A stretch of 64,000 bases of DNA from Rhododendron vialii (Eukaryota; Streptophyta; Magnoliopsida; Ericales; Ericaceae), in contig NC_080560.1 of assembly GCF_030253575.1 (NCBI RefSeq), positions 8,056,501-8,120,500 of the forward strand, given 5' to 3'. A program made the translations under genes and the position numbers. Each line of letters begins with the position of its first letter. The first letter of the stretch is position 1. Of the stretch, positions 22,401-37,400 are shown piece by piece. Below the pieces are notes generated by a model. It searched no databases and was not told the origin of the DNA. It was given only the letters and a program-made list of their open reading frames with translations.

Positions 22401-25400
22401 CAAAGCTTCAAAAGGCATTTGTTTTCAAAAGCGTTGCATTTCTCTCTCATTGAATCATTCTTTGGCATTCTCCGTTCGTATCGATGGTTGGTCAGCCCCG
22501 TTGAGGTGTTTTGGGTAACCGGCACAGTTTACTGGAGCCCGGGGTCCTCGAACGCCCAACAACCTTGGACGATGATGAGTCGTACTACCGTTCGACCATT
22601 TGCTTTGCTCTACGCGTTGCAATGGGAGGTATATCGCGGCTCTAGTCAGAGGAACCCCTTTAAGCCAAAACCGGCCTCTACAGCGTTTACAAAGCACTAG
22701 AACCTTTCAACATAAGACAGGAACCCGCAGGGTAGGATTACTTGCTTCTAACCCCATATCCTGTCTATGTGTTACCGCTTTCCATATCGCATGCCTGTAC
22801 ATACATTCATGATCGTTTTGCGTAGGAGCATGCTAGGGCGGCTTTTAGGGTGTCTTTTGTCGAGTCTGTCTTGCGCCCACTCGGCATTTGCCTTGGACCG
22901 ATGACGAGTCGTGCATCTCGATGTTGCACGTTACAAAAATTTTCAAAGTCCTTAATCAATGAGACTTCGGGAAATCGACACTTTCTAAGTCTTTGACCAA
23001 TACCCCATCGAGGTTTCGAACCGAAAACTAGGAACAACGGAGAATATGGCATGATGCTTACACCACTCAGGTTAAAAGTGCTAATCACTTACACCAGGCT
23101 CCGGCACAGTGCTGCCTACGCCACTTCGGTTACGGTATCATGACATCTACACCGAGCTGTTCCAAAATCAAACTTTGAAACTTCGAGAAGGGAGAAAGTC
23201 AAAGGCTTAGGCTGTTTTGGCATCCCTTAGTAACATTCGATTCAATCAAGGATACACCGTCGAAAAGAAATCCGAGGATTCCATCGCAACCGTCCGAATG
23301 GTGTAAAGCAGACTCCCCCTAGTTCTAGAGTCTAGGAGGACACCGACGACGTTGGCATGATCATTTTTCAATTCCCGTCTATTCTTTCAAATAAAATGAC
23401 TGCAGGCTGTCACTGAGCTCTTGTACTTTGCCGTCTAGTCATGCTGATGTCAAAGCAGAATTCCGAGATCAAGAGCCAAACCTACTTGGGACCGTCCGTC
23501 GAGTCTGTTTGAGGATCTGATTTGGGGTTCGTTTTTCAGTCAACCGCAACGGAAGTTCTGGCCTGCACTGTGTCACGAGAGGATTCGCCACCGACTACTC
23601 CGCACGAGTCCCCTCCGTCTACTCCATCTCCGCCAGCATCTCCCAAACCTGTTAAAATAGAAGTACTAGCCATGGCGGATGTCCCACCTCCGAATCTTGC
23701 AATCGTCCTAGCCGATCTACAGCGCAACCTGGCCATCATGCAACAGAGAGCCGACCAGGCCGACGCCTCTATGGCCAATCTCCAAACCCTAATCGAGGAG
23801 CGACTTCCCCTGGTAGCAGGAGGGGAAGGCGGTGAAAGGCGTGAACAGGGAGCCGCCGGCCAAGAGGAACCATTGGTTGAGAACCCCGCTCCAAGCCCAG
23901 AAATGGCAGCTTTGGTCGCCAAGATGGCCAAGTTGGAAGAAGCCGTCGCCAAATCTGAAAGAAAAGGGTCGGGAGCGCTAGACATGGACCGCCTCTGCCC
24001 GTTTCCGAATGCTCGGCTGCCCGATCGGTTTAAAATGCCCGACTTTGCAAAATTCGACGGCAGCGGAGACCCGAAAACTCACTTGTTGGCCTATCATGGA
24101 GCCATGAAGCTGCATGGCGTCGAGGAAGATGCCATGGCTCAGCTATTTCCGCAAACTCTGGCCGGTCCCGCCTTCCAATGGTTTCTGTCCCTCGACATCG
24201 CCAAGAGGCGGACCTGGGAGGACATCGGCACGGCCTTCAATGCCCAGTATAGCTACAACGCCCAGCTCAAAATGACCACTCGGGAGTTGGAATCCACCAA
24301 GATGACTGCAAAGGAGTCCTTTGCAGACTTTATCCAAAGATGGAGAGCCAAGGCCGCTCTCATGCCCGACCGCCCAAGCGAGAAGGATCAGATCCGCATC
24401 ATCTCCCGTAATCTGCAGCCCGACTTCGCCAAAAACCTTGTGTTGGTTCAGGGCGCAAACTTTGAAACCTTCTATGACTCCGGGCTGGCCATCGAAGAAG
24501 CCCTTCAAACCGGCGTTCTGCCTAGGAGTGACAATTCCTCCTCCACTTCAGCCTCAAAATCAAAGCCTCGTGCATACACCGGGAACAGCACTGCTTTGTT
24601 CGGTGGCAACAGCTACGCCAACGCGAACTCTGCCAACAACCCCTCTACCCAAAACTCTAACCACATTGCCGACATTAACCAAGTTCAAACCCCTCAAAGA
24701 CCCCGAAACCGCAACCAACCTCGTAACTTCGCCAACTTCGAGGCACCTCTCTCCTCGGTGTTGGAGAAGCTAATCAAAACCGGGCACCTCAGGCCTCTAG
24801 CCCCAACTCCACTTCCTCAAAATCCACCCCCTAGCCATAACCCCAACGCTTTCTGTGCGTACCATCAAATGCCCGGCCATTACACCGATTCCTGCTACCG
24901 CCTCCGTCATGCGATACAGGATTTGGTGGACAATGGCACCCTTCCAACTCCACCCGCAAAGCCCAATGTCATTTCCAACTCCTTACCCAAGCATGACCCT
25001 AACCCTCGAGTGAACCAGATAAACCTTAGCTCCACCATATTCAACCCTACCGACCATATTACCTCAACCTTCAACCAAAGACCAATTGTACCCTTCCCCT
25101 CCGAACCAAGCATTAACATGATGGCGGCCGGTTGGGCCATGGAGGACAGAGCCAAGGAGTGGGAAGAACTTTGCAGTGATTGGACTGAACAGTATAATAT
25201 GGGATTCCCTGCGCACCCTCAGGTCAATCAAATGTGGCTAGATCAGTGGCAGGAAGAATGGAACGCGGCGCAGGTTGACCCTCTGGATGGTCTCTCTCTG
25301 TTCACGCTCTTTTACCAGCCCGAATTAAACCCCGTCGAAGTGGAAGCCGAGGAGTACGTGTGGGATCCACAGCCTGGTGGATGGCAATTGGGTCAAGGCC

Positions 25401-28400
25401 TCGAGGCGGATGTGGACCAAAACGACTTTGATGAGAAGTACTGGGACCAGTTCCAAGAGGGAGAGGTTGTGCCCGAAGTTCGTCGCCCGCTAGGCGCCAT
25501 GTTACCCTTGGTAAATGCTATTGCTGACACGCTCGACCGTCGCATCCATGAGTGTGATATTACCCTCGACGTTGTTTCTGTGGAACGGCCGCGTCCTGTC
25601 ATTACAGCCCCCGGGGATGACTGCTCAATCATGGTTCTAGATGCGCTTCCGGCCGACCTCTGGGATGCGGAAGAAGCTATTAAGACCTCACCGCCCGCTG
25701 ATATTTGGGACGTCGACAACATTGTCGACCTCAACATGGGGAACGAAGTATGGACCGTCAATACTGCTCTCGTCGATGGAGGATTTTGGGACGTTCCATT
25801 CGTCACTAACCCAGGAGCACCATTTGAAGAAGAGGCTGCACAGGATCCCGCCTTTTGGGAGGGTCTAGTGATGGAGGATTTGGAATGGGATACCGCTCTG
25901 GGGACAGATTCGACTGCAGCGGTGGCATCAACGGACAAAGGGAAGCGCAAGCTGGAAGAAGTACCGGCCGATCTGTGGGATTCTATTGACTCATCATCTT
26001 GGTGGGACGTGGCCAATGTCACTAGGAGCGGCCGAGTGTTTCAGCCCTCCAACCTCCAGGCGGGAAGCTCGTCCAATCCGCCCGGTCAGAAAGCCACTGT
26101 TCCCGCTGCTCAGCGAACTGATCCGCTCTTTCCGAATGGGGCTCCAGAAGAAGACGCCATTTTGAAACAGCTCGAACGGATTCCTGCCGCCGTCTCTATC
26201 TGGGGTCTGATATCGTCATCAAAGGAGCATCGTGAGAAGCTGTCTTCCGCATTGGCCCGGCTCACTGTACCGATCGACATTACCCCCGAGGCCATGATTG
26301 CTCTCGTGCTACCACTTCTCTCTAAACACTCCGTCACTTTCACTGAGAGGGATCTGCCCGTTGAAGGAACTGCTCACAACCGCCCGCTGCACATCACCAT
26401 CAAGTGCCGGGGACATTGGGTGCCAACCGTGCTAATTGACAACGGCTCAGCTATCAACGTTTGCCCGATGAGGGTTGCCTACCGTTTGGGATTCTCAAAG
26501 AGCGACCTAACGCCCTCCAATCTGGCCGTCAAGGCATATGACAGCACTCGCCGCATGGTGGAAGGAACTCTGATGCTGAAACTGGATGCTGAGGGTTTCG
26601 AAATGGATGTAGAGTTCCACGTGGTTGACGTCCCCGCCACCTTTAACCTGCTGCTGGGCAGACCTTGGCTTCATAGGGCCGACATTATGGCTGTACCTTC
26701 AACCCTACACCAGAAAGTCATGCTGGGGCTGCCTACCGGAACCTTAACAATCTGCGCGGACTCTGGGATCCGCCCGCTCACGGATGACGGCACGCCTGTC
26801 TTGGGCATTATGCACGGGGAAGAAGACTCGGACTTCGGGGGTTTCTCTTTCGACACATCTGGCTCAGTCCTCGCCATTGCCATGGATGATGACTTCACCA
26901 TAAGCTCAACTGTCCTCGAAATGATGAGGAAGATGTCATTCATGCCGGGCCTAGGACTCGGGGCCAACCAACAAGGGATCGCCGAGTTCCCTGTCTTTCC
27001 TTCCAACAACGGCCGCTTTGGTCTTGGTTACACTCCACCGGCCAAAGGCGCCGAAAAGAGGAAAGACACGGGAAAACCTCGAACCCTTTTTGGTAACCCC
27101 GACAGCTACTTTGTGCGAGAGGGAGGAGGTTCTGCTTATTCGGGACAGATAGAGCCGTTTTGGGATCCAGAGGCTTCCACTTGGCTGCCGGGATTTGAAA
27201 TATTTGCTGCGGACACCTGGTCCGATGAAGAGACGGCCGAAGAAAAACTGGCCAAAAAGGAGTTCGAGAAGCAGCTGGGTCAGACCAAGGGAGAGTTTGA
27301 CTGGCTGAAGGCTTTTGATCAAGGGGATCTGGAGATGCTGTTCTCCCAAGTAGGTTTGGTTGGCAAGGGCGAAGAAGCTGAAGTGCTGATGCTCGGGCCC
27401 GACTCCCCAGATACTCTCGAGGATCCTACCTCTCTCATTGTGAAGGCACAGGGAAGTCTCAATAATTGCATTTTCACTCCGCGTCTAACATGCATTGACG
27501 ATGAGTCTGAGTCTGACACAGAGTCTGTCAAGTCTAAGTCTAGCTCAGAGTCGGAGCTTGTGCCTCTTGGCCCTCCACGTCGTAGCTTTTACTTCGAGTT
27601 CGAGTCTGTTGTACTTGGCAACCCCGTGGGGTTTTATGAAATGCATGATCCTACTTCTGACTACTTTGCTAGCTTCTATATAAACTGTGTCGACCCTGAC
27701 GATGAAGGAACAGACTTCGACGGGGATATCCCGGCTGAGTTGCGTTCCCTCATCGAAAAGGAAGACGAAAGGCGTGCTCAGCCTCTAAAAGAAGAAGTAA
27801 TTTTTGTAAATTTGAAAGACGAGGATGACCCCCGCATGATGCAAATCGGTGCAAATCTATCCCTGAAAAATCATGCCGGAACTATCGAGCTTCTCAAGGA
27901 ATTTCCCGAGGTTTTCGCGTGGTCTCATAAGGATATGCCCGGCATCGATCCCGAGATAGTGCAGCATCGCATCCCGTTAGAGCCTGGGGCTGTCCCCGTC
28001 AAACAGAAGCTCCGCAGAATGAGGCCGGATTGGGTTCAGAAGATCAAGGAAGAGGTTACTAAACAGATTGATGCAGGGTTCATAAGGGTTGCAGAATACC
28101 CCAAATGGGTGGCCAACATTGTGCCCGTTCCTAAGAAGGATGGAAAGATCCGAGTCTGCGTCGACTTTCGGGACTTAAACAAGGCAAGCCCCAAAGACAG
28201 TTTTCCCTTGCCACACATTGACGTGCTTGTGGACAACACGGCGGGGCATGCCTTGCTCTCTTTTGTCGACGGATTCTCCGGATACAACCAGATCTCTGTG
28301 GCACCCGAGGACCAAGAGAAAACGACATTTGTCACGGAATGGGGGACTTACTGCTATGTAAAGATGCCGTTTGGGCTGAAGAACGCCGGGTGCACTTTCC

Positions 28401-31400
28401 AACGGGCTCAAACGACCTTGTTTCACGATTTTATCCATAAGACCGTCGAGATCTACGTCGATGACATGATTGTGAAGGCAAAGGAGGAAAAAGACTATCT
28501 CCCGACACTCAGGCAATTTCTCGAAAGGCTCCGCAAATACAATGTGCGCCTGAACCCGCAAAAGTGCACGTTTGGGGTCACGTCAGGCAAAATGTTGGGG
28601 TTTCTGATCACCGCAAGGGGAATCGAAGTGGATCCTTCCAAAATCAAAGCAATCCTTGAGATGGAACCACCCAAGTCTGAAAAGGGTGTGCGAAGTTTTC
28701 TAGGGAAAGTCCAGTTCATCAGCCGTTTTATCTCCAAGCTAACTCTAACCTGCGGGCCGTTGTTCCATTTGCTCAAAAAGGGGGTCCCATTCGAATGGAC
28801 GGAGAAATGCCAGACCGCTTTCGAGTCTATTCAGAGGTATTTGCAGAACCCACCGGTGCTGATGCCGCCAACGCCGGGTCGGCCTTTGATTCTCTATCTG
28901 TCCGTTTCTTCAACAGCCATGGGGTGTCTGCTAGCACAGGAAGGAAGCAATGGGGTCGAGAAGGCTGTGTACTACCTGAGCAAGAAGATGGTCGGATCTG
29001 AGGAGCGTTATACCCCTCTGGAAAAGACGTGTTGGGCGCTAGTTTGGGCTACAAGAAAGCTTAGACACTACATGCTAGCCTATTCGGTGAGACTGATTTC
29101 TCGGATGGATCCTATCAAGTATCTGTTCGAGAAGCCGGCGCTCACCCATAAGCTAGCACGTTGGTTGCTTCTGTTGGCTGAGTTCGAACTCCAACATGTC
29201 ACGAGGAAGTCTGTAAAGGGGCGCGCTGTGGCCGAATTTTTAGCTGATCACCCTATCGACGGCCCGGAAGACGTGGATTTCACATTCCCCGACGAAGAGG
29301 TTCTAACAGTGGTCGAAGAAGTATGGACGCTCTATTTTGATGGGGCTGCTAACCAAAGGGGATTCGGGATCGGAGTATTGTTGATCACGCCCGCCGGTGC
29401 ACACATTCCTCTCGCCTTCAAACTGAATTTCGATGTCACCAACAATCAAGCCGAGTATGAGGCCTGCATCGTCGGAATGGAAGCTGCTATCGCTTTAGGG
29501 GTCGAGAAGTTGGAAGTAATTGGCGATTCGAACTTGGTGGTTTCCCAAGCCAATGGAGATTGGAAGGTTCGTGAGGAAAAGCTGAAGCCTTATCACCAAG
29601 ATTTGGAAGAACTGATTCCTCGCTTCAATAAGGTGACTTTCACCCATGTCCCACGCTTGAGGAATCAGTTCGCCGATGCCTTGGCGACTTTGGCTTCAAT
29701 GATCGAACTTCCAATAGGAGTTAAGCTGCGGCCAATTGTGATTGAACAGAGGGACTTGCCCGTTTACGAGTATATCAACGCCATTGATGATGTCGATGAT
29801 GGCCTACCCTGGTACCATGACATTTGGAACTTTGTGGAGCGCGGGGAGTTCCCTATTGAGGCCACGAAGAAGGACCGGATTGCCTTACAGAGGCTGGCTT
29901 CTCAGTACATCATCTGTGGGGGGAAGCTGTATCGAAGGTCGCACTGCGGGATGCACAAGCTCTGCGTCAACGGCGTCGAGGCAACAAGGATAATGGAGGC
30001 GGTTCACGAAGGAGTCTGCGGGCCTCACATGAGCGGCATCATGCTCGCTAGGAAAATCCTCAGGCAGGGTTATTACTGGTCTACAATGGAGACGCAGTGC
30101 ATCGACTATGTCCGGCGCTGCTACAAGTGTCAAATCCACGCAAACTTGCAGCATGTCCCTCCGTCTAAGCTGTATGGCATGACTTCGCCGTGGCCGTTCT
30201 CTGTTTGGGGCATCGATGTTATCGGGATGATTAGACCGTCTGCTTCAAACGGCCATAAGTTTATACTAGTAGCGATAGACTATTTCACCAAATGGGTCGA
30301 GGCCGAATCCTACAAGACGCTGACAACGGGTCAAGTTGCTCAGTTCATTCGAAAGAACATCATTTACCGGTACGGAGTTCCTCAGGCATTTGTATCCGAT
30401 AACGGGAGCCATTTCAAGGGGAGGGTTCTGGAGCTCTTCGAGGAATTTGGTGTCGAGATCCATCATTCAACGACCTATCGCCCGCAAACAAATGGGGCTG
30501 TCGAAGCTGCAAACAAGAATGTCGAGATGATCATCAAGAAGACGACCGAGTCTGCAAGGGATTGGCACGAGCAGCTGCCTCTCGCCCTCTGGGGGTACCG
30601 GACATCTATTCGCACTTCAACGGGTGCAACTCCTTTCTCTTTAGTCTATGGGATGGAGGCGGTACTTCCCATCGAGCTCGAGGTACCATCGCTGAGAATC
30701 ATGGTCGAAAGCGGTCTTGAGGAAACTGACTGGTTAAGCGGAAGGTTTATCGAGTTGATGTTGTTTGATGAGAGAAGACTCCGGGCCTTGTATCATGTTC
30801 AGGGGTATCAGCGTCGAATTGCCCGTGCATTCAACAAAAAGGTGAAGTCCAGGGGCTTGGTCGAAGGAGACATGGTCACGAAGGAGATCCGGGCTCCAGT
30901 GTTTGATCCTCGTGGGAAATTCAGGCCGAAGCGATCCGGGCCATACATCATCAAGGCCATCCTATCCGGGGGTGCTGCTAAGCTCATCGACCTCGACGGC
31001 AATGAATTCAACACCCTGGTCAACCTGGATCAGCTCAAGCGTTATTTTCCCTGAGAGATGCTCGTTGGGTCGAAAAACCACAAGGGTGGGCGATTCCAAG
31101 CAAAAGTTAGAGCAGCCTGCTAGACCGAAAACCTAAGGAGGCGGTTCTAGGCAAAAATAAATAGGCAAAAGTCGAAAGCTCGCTAGACCGAAAACCTGCA
31201 AAGGTGGTACTAGGCAAAAGTTAGAGCGTAAAAGGAGAGGTAAAATACACGAGCGAACCTTTGCCTGAACTACGTTCTGACCTGATTCCCTGAAAAGGGA
31301 TACGTAGGCAATCTCACCTTGAGATTCGGTCACATTCTATCAAAATTTCGATCCAGGTTCGACACTTTTGGGTCAATAGCGCAGTTCGAGGGGGTCGAGC

Positions 31401-34400
31401 ACAAGTCAAAGGCAGCACCGAAGCGAGTCAGAAAGGGGGAAACCTGTTGTCTTTCAACTTTATTGCAAATTACTATTTCTAATATATAAACTGAGCACAA
31501 AAGCCTTAAAAAAAAAAACAGTTGAAGCATGAAAAACAGAACAAAATGCTTATGAAGCCTAACGGCTCGCAGTTTATTCTAAGCATAGCAGAGTGGCCCG
31601 GAGTCAGTCAATGTTTTCTCTTTCATTCACATCTGCTCTCAGCCACTGTCTGTAGCGCCTCCTCAGCCCTGTTGAAAAATCTGGCATCTCAGCCTGAAGG
31701 GCTCTAAGGCCCCAGCGCCGTTGGTAACCGCCGAGTGTTTGAGCGTTGAAATTCGGGACACGGAAATCCCCAATGCTGGTGCGGTGGTTCTCTTGAGAGG
31801 CGCCCAACTGTCGAAGAACACGGCCGGGAATGTAGAAAGTGAAACTCGATAGCCCAGCAATCACCATCCGGTCGAATCCGTCGGAGGAAATAGCCATATC
31901 CGGAAGGTCCAGCCAGGGGCACCTCCAAGCAGTCTCATCAGGCTGCATTTGCTGCATGAACTCATACCAGCCTTCTATGTCCATGTCCGGATACCGCATC
32001 TCCCTTTGATGGATCCTCTTCGGAAAGAGATTCCAGCCCGCTACCGGAGGATGCAAGAGATTCAACTTGTCTGACAGCCACAACTGAATGAGAGGAAAAG
32101 ACAAGTAAGAGGCTAGATAAAACCTGAGCGAAAAGACAAGTAAGGAGCTAGGAAGCAACCTAAGCCGAGCGTTGAGGTAAAATGAGAACGTGTGAAAAGC
32201 CGGAAAAAGGTGAGCTGAGTGAGATTACCTGAAGCAAAAGCGGGCTGCCGCTGAAAACGGCAGACTGGCCCGTATACACCAAATCCAAACCCAAAAGAGT
32301 TTCGGCCAGGACCAGAGGGACCACGTTCCTTCGCGCCCCCATCTGTGCAGCAACGCTCACCAGTGAAGGGCTGACCCGCCCGTCGGCCGGCACAAGCAAG
32401 TAGGCGGCCAGCAAGCAGATCACCAAGGCAAAGCGGCGTCGCGCCTGAGCATCATCACTAGCCAAATCGCCGTCCGGGCTGTACATTTCGATCAACCGCA
32501 TGATTTTCAATTGGCCGCCCTCCAGGATGGTATTTGCCAAGCCCCGGGAAATATTGAGTGAACTGGCCAGCAATTTGGGCATGCTCGCCTGGTAGGGTGG
32601 AACTACAAGCGTAGGGGACGAGAAGGTCCGAAGGTACGCCTGGAATTCTTCGACAGTCGGGCACATCTCGTCGTCGCCAAAGCGAAAGACATGGACGTCC
32701 GGATCCCAGAATCTGAGAGCTGCCTGCAGGATCGCTGGGCGGAGTGGCACATGTCGAAGAAAGCGGAACGAGGCGAGACCGTGGTATTGAAAGTTGAGCC
32801 AGTCAACGCTTAGAAATTGCGCCAACCAGGGCCTAAGTAAAGTCGGGAGGGGGTTGTCCATGGCAAATATTGAAGTATATTGGAGGAAAGGGGAAGCAGT
32901 GCGCCTTGGGAAACCTTTGCAGGGCCTCTGCTTTATAGGCCTTTGCCCTTTGAATTTCTTTCCACTAATGGGGCATCCAAAGCCTCATGCTACACTCCAA
33001 ATCATGTTCCTGCAAAGGACACTGCCCCCCTGAGACACCCAGAAACCGTGTGCAAACCGTGTAGGGGTGAAGACAAAGTGGCCCCCCCCCCAAAAAAAAA
33101 AGGACAGTTGGTCAGTCAAGTGGATCTGGCACTCAGGACCCTAGCGTACGCCAGTTATTTACTGGCGTGTCCGTGTCCCCATATTACTGGCGTACTGCCC
33201 TCAACTTCTGGCGTACGCCAGTCGGCTTCACCAGAAACCAGTCTTGAGCAGCTACTGCCTCCGTGTGGTCGTTTTCAATTCCGGGGCTGGCTTTGGCTAT
33301 TTGTTGGGTCCTACAAGTCACGAATGACATTTAAGACTATGGCCAAGCATCGGATTCCAAAAGCCACGCCCGATGAAGATTTTGGACCCTCGGTGGCCCG
33401 TGTCGAGACAAAATCAAGGATACGGATGGTCAAAACTCGTTTCCAGGGCTCTTGCCAAGTTTTGTCATACCATACAAGTTGCGTAGGACTTATGTGACTG
33501 TGTGGGGGTGTCGGTTTCAGTCCGGGACTATATCGAGTCATCTTTGGCGTCTTATGCCCGTTTTTATGGCATTTTTAGCATTTTTTTTGGTATTTCCCCT
33601 TGCACCGGGACTTTTCTATTCGGTTTTGATGGCTCGTACAGGTCATCGTGCATCTATGTCACCTTTCAAAAGGGTCAGTTCCCTTCCCCGGGGAGAATCT
33701 TAGAGTTTGGCCTACCGGCGCCGAAAACTCCCGTATCCCCCGCGTGTCTGGGATACGTATGGTATCCTAGGACGTTTCTGTCCATCTTTTCTTCGAGCTA
33801 AGTCAATTATGTGCGTAGTCAAGTGTCTGTGGTCGACTCAAAGTATTCATCAATGCATGTTAGATATTAGCGGATGTTTTGTTCTTTTCCTTTACCAAGT
33901 CTCACCAAAGTAATGGGAAAGCAGTAAAACAGAAAATGCATCTATTATATACTACTGTGTCAAAGCTACTGGTGGAAATGTACCGAGTATCAAACGACAC
34001 AACGGCCCGGGCAGAGCTAAATGTATCAGGGCACACTCGCCCGCAAAATCAAGAGGCACGCAGGCCCCGTCCAAAACATCGAGTATCAAAGTATCTATCC
34101 AAAAGTGGCAAGTACCGGCAAAATAGACTGAGGCTCGGTGATAGCCCTCAGTCATCAAAAAGGTCTTCCTCGTCGTCCTCATCCTCGCTGTCCTCCACCT
34201 CCCTAGGGTCTATCCGGAACCTCGGATCGCTCGCTGAGTCAGAGCCGCTGCTGAGGGACGTCCCCTCTTCCTCTTCTTCCTCTGCCTCTTCTTCTTCTCT
34301 CCTTTTCTTCTGCGAGGGTCCCTCGGCAGGCTTCTTCTCTGCAGGCCTCTTCCTCAGCTCCCAGCGGAACTGGAGCTCCTCGCTGGCCGGAGTGATTTGC

Positions 34401-37400
34401 ACTCCCTGTTCCACCCTTGCCGCTGGCTGGGAGGAGCTCGAAGCTGCCTTCTTTGCTGGGGGAGGCCGCACGCTCTTTCTCCTAGGAGCCGCCCTAGCGT
34501 GTCCCTGCATAGTCATTCAATTCAGTTAACATACATTGTGCATATTGTATATATTGAAATGCTGAATGCAGGAAATGTCAAAAGCAATCCCGATCAAAAG
34601 TAAAAGGAACAGTTATACCTGAGGCTGCTCAACGGGAGCTGGAACTGGTGGTGGGTACTCCAATTGCAAAGAGGCGCCGCCGGCTATCCTGTGGAACTCC
34701 TTCTCCATGGCCTTCATCAGGCGAGCTGCCTCCCGTACCCATTCTATCGGGGCCTGTGACATATTTCGGGACAGAATCAGAATGCAAGCCAAGTGTACAC
34801 ACTGAAAACAAATACGGGAACTACAAAAGGGTAAAGGAATGTCTTACCGGCCCTGTGATCTCTGCTGGGTCTGTCCTGGCGGGCTCGAACCGAACTATAG
34901 CCTCCTCTTCTGCTGTGTCCCGCACAGCTAGGGTCCAAGAAAGCCGAGGCAGCCCAGTCGCTGTGGCATAGTCGCTCCTCTCTCTCGGGCGGGATGCCCT
35001 GCTCTCCCGGCTCCGCCTCTCCTCACCAGCCTCAAGCGCCTCACTCTGCACGGCGACATGCTCCAGCACGCCGAGCGGCCTCGCCAGGTGCTGCCTCCGG
35101 TATACGGCGTAGTCACGCTCAGGCCTCAGAAAAGCAGCCAGCCCGGTCGGAACAGTGAAGCGCCTCAGCTCAGCCAGGGTATACTTGTCCGTGTGGGAAG
35201 CGTGAGGAGGAAGTGGCCCCGGCACCTGAAAGTCAAGAGCGCCTAGTGACTGCCGTGTCACCCGGTCACCCAGGTACCACCGCCACCCGAAGGCCGACTC
35301 CAAAAGCACCCGGCTCGCAGTCACCACCCTGCTCTCCGCCAAGTACGCAGGCTCAGGCTCAGCGCCGCTCCAAGGGTTCCAATCCACCTGCAAGGCAATG
35401 GCACAGTTTGTAAGGTATCAGCGACAGCATTAAAGCAATTCTACAGGCATAATGATCAAATTCGACATAATTGCATACCTGAGTGCCAGACAGCTCGTCG
35501 AGGTAGGTCCGGAAAGCTAGGAGGCTCCCTCTGGACTTCTTTTTCCCGCTGTACATAGGACCCCAAATCATGGCACGGGGGAGCATCCTCAGGTTCGGGC
35601 ACTTGTTCTCCGGGGGGTACATCTTCAGCACCTCATAAGCCCATAGCTGCAAATGGTAAAGACAACCAAGGCGTCAGTTCATATGCAAATCAAAGTACAA
35701 ATGCAATAAAGGGAAAAGCGGTAAGTAAATGGTAGTCTTTGTTTCTTACCTCCCACACCCTCCAGTAGCCGGCAGTCGCCTTCTTCCCGCGAGAGAACGC
35801 CCCCATAAAGCCATAGCAGGTGCCCAGGGCAGCTCCTCCCCAGTCAAACCTCGAAGCTGCGCCTAAGTCATGGAGGGCCGGTAAGTAGGACAGGTGCACT
35901 ATGGATCGCTTGTTCGGGTACAGGGTAGCCCCGAACAAGTACAACAGGTAGGCCCTCGCCATCTGCTCCGCCTCCAACTCTGACTCCGGCTCCCTCCCGT
36001 GCAAATACCGTTTGAACTGGTCATAATGGACGGTCTCCGCCTCACCCGCCGGCGCCTGCCCTAGAAACCACGTCAGAGCCGCCGGATCCCTGTAAATCTC
36101 TGAGTCAAACGGGATAGGCTCTCCACCTACCCTCAAGCCTGTGAGCGCTGCGAAGTCGGACGGGGTCACTGTCATTTCCCCAATCGGTAAGTGGAAGGTA
36201 TTTGAGGATTCCCACCACCTCTCGGCCAGCGCTGTCAGCAGAGCGTGATCGCTTTTCACGGCCGTCAACGTGAGGATAAACGGCCGGAACCCTGCAGCGT
36301 CAACCAAGGCCCTGACACGCTCGGGCAAGCTCCTGTACAGCTCAAGCGAACTCGCCGGACCTCCGTGGCCCCGGGTGCTGGCCGCCCCCCTCTGCACAAC
36401 AAAGACAGACAGACAGCAGAAAGAACTTCATCAATAAATTACACTCCAAACAGTTAGTCGAATTCAGAATATCAAAGAGTAACTCTACAAGTCGAAAACA
36501 GGTATCATAAAGGTCGAACAAAAGCTACTAGGCACTTGTATTCTCCTATCCAGTTCTGCTATCAGTCGAATCAATTCAAAGGTATCTTTCAGTCGAGTTT
36601 CGGGCTCCAAAGGCTTTATTTCTCTTAAGGCACACCTCTCGGTCGATTTTACAAGTATTCAGTTTATCAATATGGTCGATTCAAGCTATTGGGCACGCCA
36701 TCCGAGCGTCCGTCATGTCATTCAACTTAGTCGAGTTCAAGTTCAAAGGATAGTCTTATTGATCAAAGTCGCTTATGGCCGATTCTAGTTTGGCGCTAAC
36801 CATTCCCTCAAAGTTATGAAACATCCTGCAAGTCGATTCAACTACTTCGATTGTTCTACCATTCAAGTCGAGTTTCTGCGTCAAGGCATATTATTCAAGG
36901 TTCCATTTTCTCAGTCGGGTTACAATCGAGGTTCCAATCTACATGCATTACGAGCTACGCTACGACAGTTCAAAACTACCTTTGGATTCAAACGATAAGA
37001 CATGCATATCAAAGGAAAAAGTTCAAAGGAATACCTGTGCCCAGTCCACTGACAAGTGCCTCTGCGGGTCCCTCAGTATCAGCTCAGCGTCATAACTCCC
37101 CCTCAAAGGCGCGAGGCTCTCGACCCCGGACGGTATAAACAGGTGTGGCTCGGGCGGAGCGTATGTAGCCGCGTCAAACTGACGGCGGGGTGCCAGCCGG
37201 GCGGACTCTGCGAGCGTCACTGCCCGCTCAAGGGACCACACCTCCCCCTGAGCCTCCTCAGCTATCTCAGTCTCGCTCACAAAGGCTTCCTCATCGGCCC
37301 TGGCCCTCTCGGCCTCCTCCCTCAAGCGCTCATCCTCCTGCGCTCTCTCCACTTGCCGGGCCCTATCCTCTCGTGCTGCCAGCACTGCAGCCACTACCCC

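Noticed and set aside
23522..23671. N-terminal extension of gag from 23522
   Set aside because: That frame begins at TTG, not ATG. The first ATG is at 23672 and starts MADVPPPN, typical of gag.
30700..31054. Chromodomain at the integrase C-terminus
   Set aside because: The tail has the usual GDMV...[12 protein letters not shown] region but no aromatic cage or chromodomain pattern, in line with the Tat lineage.
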